Assembly: GCA_036502765.1 (NCBI GenBank)
Contig: DASXXX010000381.1
Span: 1-10,621, forward strand
Length of the DNA: 10,621 bases
Source: DASUAS01 sp036502765
GTDB lineage: Bacteria > Actinomycetota > Acidimicrobiia > IMCC26256 > DASPTH01
Reading direction: 5' to 3'
The first letter of the stretch is position 1. The number at the start of each line of letters is the position of its first letter. The position numbers and the translations under genes were made by a program. Of this stretch, positions 7,046-10,621 are shown one piece after another. The notes beneath the pieces were generated by a model. The model was given only the letters and a program-made list of their open reading frames with translations. It was not told the origin of the DNA and searched no databases.

Positions 7046-7051
7046 TACGCT
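7046..7051 (+). promoter_or_regulatory. Candidate -10 box for the unknown gene at 7088
   Basis: TACGCT fits the TAnnnT pattern of actinobacterial -10 boxes and would give a leader of about 30 bases. No clear -35 box is seen. The 116 bases 6972-7087 must hold promoters for both divergent genes; I could not identify one for the GT2-GtrA gene. Confidence 0.3.
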
Positions 7052-7073
7052 GCCCGCGAGTCGAGGTGATCCC

Positions 7074-7081
7074 GGGGGAGG
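7074..7081 (+). promoter_or_regulatory. Ribosome binding site of the unknown gene at 7088
   Basis: GGGGGAGG ends six bases before the GTG at 7088. It is the strongest Shine-Dalgarno on the plus strand of this window and decides that start. Confidence 0.7.
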
Positions 7082-7087
7082 CCCGCA

Positions 7088-8212
7088 GTGCTGAGCAAGT
7101 TCGACGACTACCCGATCCACCAGACGTCGCAGCCGATCGCAACGCCGGTCAGCGGCGATCGCAACACCTACGACCGCTACTGGTTCAACGGCTACCAGGA
7201 CGACGGCGAGTTCTACTTCGGCATCGGTGCCGCGCTGTACCCGAACCTGGGCATCCTCGACTGCGGCCTCAGCATCGTGCGCGACGGCGAGCAGCACGCG
7301 TTCCACGCGTCACGTCGCGCCCCGCTCGAGCCGACCGACCTGCGCATCGGGCCCTTCGAGATCGACGTACTCGAGCCGATGCGGCGGATCCGCGTCGCCA
7401 TCGACGACAACGACACCGGCATCAGTGCCGACCTCACCTTCACGGCCCGTACCGCGTGCGTCGAGGAAGGACGGCAGATCCGGAATCACGGTCGCCGGCC
7501 GATCATGGACGTCACCCGCTTCGCGCAGTTCGGCAAGTGGGAGGGTGAGATCACGTACGACGGGACGACCGTCCCCATCGACGCGACGCGCGTGTACGGC
7601 ACCAAGGACCGCAGCTGGGGCTTCCGCGGCGTCGGCAGTCCCGACCCGGGACTCGCGCCGAGCCCGCCAGGGTCGATCCAGGCGTTCTTCCTGTGGGCGC
7701 CACTGCACTGGGACGACCGTTGCACGCACTTCGGCGTGTTCGAGGACGCCAACGCGAATCGCTGGCACACCGACGGCGCGGTGCTCCCGGTGTACGCGTC
7801 GCCCGACGACATCCCCGGCGCCGAGGATCCCGACCTCGAGCTGCTCGCGGGCTGCGAGCACGAGGTCGACTACCTCCCCGGCACGCGTCGCGCCGGGCAC
7901 GCACGCATCGCGCTCGTCCACGCCGACGGTCGTCGCGAGGACGTCGATCTCGAACCGCTCATCTGCTTCCGGATGAAGGGCATCGGCTACATGCACCCCG
8001 AGTGGGGGCACGGCATGTGGAAGGGAGAGCTCGCGTACGCGGGGGAGTCGTGGAAGGTCGCCGACCTCGACCCCATGGCCTACGAGAACCAGCACATCCA
8101 GCAGGTCGTGCGCGCGACCTCCGGCGACCAGGTCGGCATCGGCGTCCTCGAGCAGATCGCGTTCGGTCCCCACGCCCGCTACGGCTTCAAGGAGCTCCTC
8201 GACCCCGCTTGA
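7088..8212 (+). CDS. Conserved-looking protein of unknown function, possibly lipocalin/CrtC-like fold
   Basis: A 374-residue soluble protein without signal peptide or membrane segment; I cannot name its family with certainty. It is rich in Trp, Tyr, His and short beta-type segments. Distinct motifs are RYWFNGY (30-36), YFGIGAALYP (43-52), GTKDRSWGFR (171-180), FFLWAPLHWDD (200-210), YMHPEWGHGMWKGEL (301-315) and HIQQVV (336-341). A 'DRSWG' centre between two beta-rich halves recalls the AttH/CrtC (hydroxyneurosporene synthase-like) two-lipocalin fold, so a role with lipid-like substrates is possible, but this is inference. The GTG start has an excellent ribosome binding site at 7074-7081. It is a single-gene unit: divergent from the GT2-GtrA gene, and converging on the 195-residue gene across a hairpin. 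Reading frame and base composition are like those of its neighbours, with no sign of transfer. Confidence 0.85.
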   Translation: MLSKFDDYPIHQTSQPIATPVSGDRNTYDRYWFNGYQDDGEFYFGIGAALYPNLGILDCGLSIVRDGEQHAFHASRRAPLEPTDLRIGPFEIDVLEPMRRIRVAIDDNDTGISADLTFTARTACVEEGRQIRNHGRRPIMDVTRFAQFGKWEGEITYDGTTVPIDATRVYGTKDRSWGFRGVGSPDPGLAPSPPGSIQAFFLWAPLHWDDRCTHFGVFEDANANRWHTDGAVLPVYASPDDIPGAEDPDLELLAGCEHEVDYLPGTRRAGHARIALVHADGRREDVDLEPLICFRMKGIGYMHPEWGHGMWKGELAYAGESWKVADLDPMAYENQHIQQVVRATSGDQVGIGVLEQIAFGPHARYGFKELLDPA

Positions 8213-8220
8213 TGCATGCA

Positions 8221-8267
8221 AGGTTGCGTCACCTGGGCGCGGTATACGCGGTTGAGTGACGCAACCT
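8221..8267. terminator. Hairpin between converging genes, likely bidirectional terminator
   Basis: A perfect 12-base stem, AGGTTGCGTCAC (8221-8232) with GTGACGCAACCT (8256-8267), encloses a 23-base loop with a smaller CGCG/CGCG stem (8238-8241 and 8247-8250) around the palindrome GTATAC (8242-8247). It starts nine bases after the stop of the unknown gene and ends 11 bases before the stop of the converging gene. No U-tract follows on either strand. Confidence 0.6.
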
Positions 8268-8278
8268 CGTGGTGGTGG

Positions 8279-8866
8279 CTACAGGTCGCGGGCGATGCTG
8301 CGGTTGAGTGCGGAGAGGGTGGCGCGCACGGCGCCCTCGATGGGGGTCGCGCCTTCGGCGACGCCGCGCCGGTGGGTACGGGTGAGCGGGTCGGTGACGG
8401 ACGCGACCACCAGGAACCGGCGGTCGGGCGTGGTCTCGACCGTGCGGGCCCAGCCCGGGAGGTAGGGCAGCTCGGGAGCGAAGGTGCGGACGGCGACGAT
8501 CGTCGCCTCCACCGCCGCCGGCAACCCGGCCGCGGTCGACGCCCGACCGAGCGCTTCTTCGTCGCCCCGTGCCAGCCGCACGGTGACCTCACCCACCCCC
8601 GGATCGGTGGCCAGGTCGACCAGGCGCAGCCGCGCCTCCGGCTCGTGCGGACCGCCGTCGCCCCACCGGACGACCTCGACCGCCACCGAGCCGCGCACGT
8701 ACTCGGCCGCGAGCAGGGTGGCATCGCGCGCGAGGTCGTCGTCGGCGTCGGGCCCGGCCTGGACCTCGACCAGCACGAGGTCGTCGGTCTCCACGAAGCC
8801 GACGGCGACGACGCCGGCGAGGCGTCGCAGTCGCAGCTCGAGCTCGTCGAGGCTCACCACGCTCAC
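8279..8866 (-). CDS. Uncharacterised actinobacterial protein with a possible internal duplication
   Basis: A 195-residue soluble protein, no signal peptide or membrane segment. The first part (about 5-68) alternates beta strands and a helix (AGVVAVGFV at 17-25, LVLVEVQAG at 30-38). The second part appears to hold two related strand-strand-helix units: 92-128, ending GRASTAAGLPAAVEATIVAV, and 149-189, ending GVAEGATPIEGAVRATLSAL. The glycine followed by a helix ending in 'ALN' recalls the regulatory LeuA-dimer domain of isopropylmalate synthase, but this is only a resemblance. No catalytic motif can be named. Its GTG start (8866) overlaps the TGA of the upstream gene as GTGA, so the two are translationally coupled and probably work together. 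Function unknown. Confidence 0.8.
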   Translation of the reverse strand: MSVVSLDELELRLRRLAGVVAVGFVETDDLVLVEVQAGPDADDDLARDATLLAAEYVRGSVAVEVVRWGDGGPHEPEARLRLVDLATDPGVGEVTVRLARGDEEALGRASTAAGLPAAVEATIVAVRTFAPELPYLPGWARTVETTPDRRFLVVASVTDPLTRTHRRGVAEGATPIEGAVRATLSALNRSIARDL

Positions 8867-9180
8867 GACGGCGTCGCGGCCCCGGCGTCGTGACGCAGGG
8901 CGAGGGTGCCGAGCGCGAGCATCAGCCGCGAGACCACGGGATCGTCGAGCGGGGGTTCGAGGTAGAGGCCGGGCTCGGCGGCGTGGAGCCCTTGTTCGTC
9001 GCGGCGCAACGGGCGGCGACCCGCGTGCAGCACCTGGCGTCCGAATCCGGGGACGTCGACCACGACCGCGGCGTCGTCGAGCGCGTAGAGATCGACGAGA
9101 TCGTCGAGGGCGCGGTACACCGTGGCCAGCCCGGTGGACTCCCGGGCGGCTGCGACGAGCGATTCGTTGGTGGTTGCCAC
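8863..9180 (-). CDS. Small uncharacterised protein, first gene of a coupled pair
   Basis: A 105-residue soluble protein. The N-terminal half holds a helix (about 6-30, VYRALDDLVDLYALDD at 21-36) and a strand pair with VVVDVPGFGRQVLHAG (39-54). The middle is RRPLRRDEQGL (55-65), and the end DPVVSRLMLALGTLALRHDAG (80-100) is a helix. I do not recognise a family, and no catalytic or metal-binding motif is evident. The GTG at 9180 is supported by a strong ribosome binding site, GGGAGGGG (9190-9183). The stop overlaps the start of the 195-residue gene by four bases. The pair is divergent from argS, separated by 200 bases. Confidence 0.75.
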   Translation of the reverse strand: MATTNESLVAAARESTGLATVYRALDDLVDLYALDDAAVVVDVPGFGRQVLHAGRRPLRRDEQGLHAAEPGLYLEPPLDDPVVSRLMLALGTLALRHDAGAATPS

Positions 9181-9182
9181 TG

Positions 9183-9190
9183 CCCCTCCC
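9183..9190 (-). promoter_or_regulatory. Ribosome binding site of the 105-residue gene
   Basis: The minus strand reads GGGAGGGG ending two bases before the GTG at 9180. It supports this start over internal alternatives. Confidence 0.6.
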
Positions 9191-9207
9191 GCCTCACCGG
9201 ACGCCCG

Positions 9208-9213
9208 ACGTTA
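9208..9213 (-). promoter_or_regulatory. Candidate -10 box for the 105/195-residue gene pair
   Basis: The minus strand reads TAACGT (TAnnnT), which would start transcription about 20 bases before the GTG at 9180, just enough for the ribosome binding site. No convincing -35 box is seen. Confidence 0.28.
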
Positions 9214-9298
9214 CCGCGACGCGACGTGGGCCTTGCACGACCCTCCGCGCGCACGACGCGACCTCGAGTCGGCCGGCGACCGACGCGAAACGGCCCGA

Positions 9299-9315
9299 GG
9301 GCGTCCGGAACGCCC
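9299..9315. repeat. Inverted repeat next to the candidate argS promoter
   Basis: GGGCGT (9299-9304) and ACGCCC (9310-9315) form a perfect six-base dyad around CCGGA. It ends three bases before the candidate -10 box at 9319, in the place of the promoter spacer, so it could be a repressor site. Such short dyads are common in GC-rich DNA. Confidence 0.35.
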
Positions 9316-9318
9316 CAC

Positions 9319-9324
9319 TACGAT
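9319..9324 (+). promoter_or_regulatory. Candidate -10 box for argS
   Basis: TACGAT fits the TAnnnT pattern and lies 57 bases before the argS GTG. There is no good -35 box. The leader that would follow contains the G+C-rich direct repeat GGGCGCC twice (9347-9360). I see no T-box or tRNA-like leader. Confidence 0.35.
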
Positions 9325-9380
9325 GCGCGGGCACGGCGACGGCGAAGGGCGCCGGGCGCCGCCACCAGCCCAGAGACGCC

Positions 9381-10621
9381 GTGATCCGTGACCAGCTCCT
9401 CGCCGCACTCCACGCCGCGCTCGACGCGTGCGGTTTCGACGCGCCGCGCGCCGGCATCGAGCTGACGCCGCCGAAGGACTCGGGCCTCGGCGACTTCTCC
9501 ACCAACGTCGCCCTCCAACTGGCCAAGCCGCTCGCGATGGCGCCCCGGGACGTCGCCGCCCGCATCGCCGAGGAGCTCGACCGGCTCCGGCCCGAGCACC
9601 TCGACCGCGTCGAGATCGCCGGTGCGGGCTTCCTCAACCTCTACCTCTCCCCGAGCTGGCTGCACGAGGTGCTCCTCGCGGTGGTGGCGCAGGGCGAGAC
9701 CTACGGCCACGGCCATGCGCTCGACGGCTTGCGCATCAACCTCGAGTTCGTCTCCGCCAACCCCACGGGTCCGCTGCACGCGGGCGGCGGTCGCTGGGTC
9801 GCGGTGGGCGACGCGCTGGCCAACCTCCTCGCCGCCCAGGGCGGGGTCGTCCACCGCGAGTACTACCTGAACGACGCCGGCAACCAACTCGACACGTTCG
9901 CGGCGTCGCTGTTCGCGCGCTACGAGGGCCGTCAACCTCCCGAGGACGGCTACCAGGGTCAGTACCTGGTCGAGATGGCCGGGGTCATGCGGGCCGAGCT
10001 CGGCGACGCGGTCACCGAGGAGCAGGCGCAGGACTGGGGCTACCGCTACAACGTGCGCACCCTGCAGGACGATCTCGCCCGCATCGGCGTGCACTTCGAC
10101 ACCTGGTTCTCCGAACGCACGTTGCACGAAGCCGGCAACGTGAAGCGGGCGCTCGACGACCTCCGCGCCCACGGCGTCGTGTTCGACCACGACGGCGCCA
10201 CCTGGCTGCGCACCACCGACTTCGGCGACCAGCGCGACCGCGTGCTGGTGAAGTCCGACGGCTCCACCACCTATCTGTGCAACGACATCGCCTACCACCG
10301 CGACAAGTTCGAGCGCGGGTGGGAGCACCTCATCGACATCTGGGGTGCCGACCACCACGGACAGGTGAAGTCGCTGCAGGCCGGGATGACCGCGCTGGGC
10401 TACCCCGAGGGCGAGCCCGAGGTGCTGCTCGGACAGCTCGTGAAGCTCATGAAGGCCGGCGAGCAGGTTCGCATCTCGAAGCGCACCGGCGACGTGATCG
10501 CGCTCGCCGACATCCTCGACGAGGTCGATCCCGACGTCGCGCGCCTCACGTTCCTGCTGCAGGGCATCGACACCGGCCTCACGTTCGACCTCGACATCGT
10601 GACCGCGCAGTCGATGGAGAA
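9381..10621 (+). CDS. argS: Arginyl-tRNA synthetase, N-terminal 413 residues (runs off right edge)
   Basis: Arginine-tRNA ligase, a class I synthetase that charges tRNA-Arg in the cytoplasm. The first 95 residues are the ArgRS-specific N-terminal domain, with PKDSGLGDFSTNVAL (31-45). The catalytic Rossmann domain starts near 118: INLEFVSANPTGPLHAGGGR (119-138) holds the HIGH-equivalent motif, here H133-A-G-G136, and EYYLNDAGNQ (160-169) follows. YLCNDIAYHRDKF (298-310) and IWGADHHGQVK (320-330) are also typical. The KMSKS equivalent is RISKR (364-368), which keeps Lys367. The C-terminal anticodon-binding domain lies beyond the window. The GTG at 9381 gives the usual family start (IRDQL); its ribosome binding site is weak. 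It is divergent from a pair of small unknown genes. The only oddity is the last position of the HIGH motif (Gly instead of His). Confidence 0.96.
   Translation, partial: MIRDQLLAALHAALDACGFDAPRAGIELTPPKDSGLGDFSTNVALQLAKPLAMAPRDVAARIAEELDRLRPEHLDRVEIAGAGFLNLYLSPSWLHEVLLAVVAQGETYGHGHALDGLRINLEFVSANPTGPLHAGGGRWVAVGDALANLLAAQGGVVHREYYLNDAGNQLDTFAASLFARYEGRQPPEDGYQGQYLVEMAGVMRAELGDAVTEEQAQDWGYRYNVRTLQDDLARIGVHFDTWFSERTLHEAGNVKRALDDLRAHGVVFDHDGATWLRTTDFGDQRDRVLVKSDGSTTYLCNDIAYHRDKFERGWEHLIDIWGADHHGQVKSLQAGMTALGYPEGEPEVLLGQLVKLMKAGEQVRISKRTGDVIALADILDEVDPDVARLTFLLQGIDTGLTFDLDIVTAQSME

Noticed and set aside
5520..7094. A 524-codon plus-strand frame opposite the GT2-GtrA gene
   Set aside because: Charged low-complexity product, no ribosome binding site, and covers a gene with clear GT2 and GtrA motifs.
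6972..7142. A 57-residue N-terminal extension of the GT2-GtrA protein
   Set aside because: It would overlap the divergent gene starting at 7088, remove the shared promoter region and add low-complexity residues not typical of the family.
9181..9380. Possible tRNA or T-box leader upstream of argS
   Set aside because: I found no cloverleaf, no T-box core sequence and no CCA-type end; only short GC-rich dyads and direct repeats.

Overview
This is a GC-rich (by eye around 70%), gene-dense stretch of ordinary bacterial chromosome. The codon use (almost only G or C in third position), frequent GTG starts and the protein families present suggest an actinobacterium, perhaps of the Acidimicrobiia/Ilumatobacter type. 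The lineage is an inference from family resemblance; no rRNA or other marker is in the window. I see no mobile element, CRISPR array, tRNA or phage gene.

Layout. (1) 1-703, minus: the N-terminal part of a tandem DUF35 (OB-fold/Zn-ribbon) protein of the kind that partners thiolases and acyl-CoA enzymes; it runs off the left edge. (2) 846-2384, plus: a membrane di-iron fatty acid hydroxylase/sterol desaturase followed 9 bases later by a RibD-C/DHFR-like pyrimidine reductase. (3) 2385-2452: a hairpin between converging genes. (4) 2453-6971, minus: a block whose promoter-proximal gene is a GT2-GtrA fusion, then a GT39 (YkcB-type) membrane glycosyltransferase, then an acyl-CoA dehydrogenase. (5) 7088-8212, plus: a conserved-looking protein of unknown function, divergent from the GT2-GtrA gene. 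(6) 8213-8278: a second hairpin between converging genes. (7) 8279-9180, minus: two translationally coupled small unknown genes. (8) 9381 to the right edge, plus: the first 413 codons of argS.

How the genes fit together. GT2-GtrA plus GT39 form a recognisable pair: the GT2 domain would make a polyprenyl-phosphate sugar, the GtrA domain would help move it across the membrane, and the GT39 enzyme would use it outside. The acyl-CoA dehydrogenase, the DUF35 protein and the fatty acid hydroxylase suggest lipid or steroid-like acyl-CoA metabolism, but they are not in one operon.

The most notable points are a non-canonical HIGH motif (HAGG) in ArgRS, a DUF35 protein whose first zinc ribbon has lost its cysteines, an acyl-CoA dehydrogenase with the long-chain/isovaleryl-type position of the catalytic glutamate, two convergent-gene hairpins that share an unusual architecture without a U-tract, and an uncharacterised two-gene unit divergent from argS. 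I did not find evidence for a new defence or mobile system.
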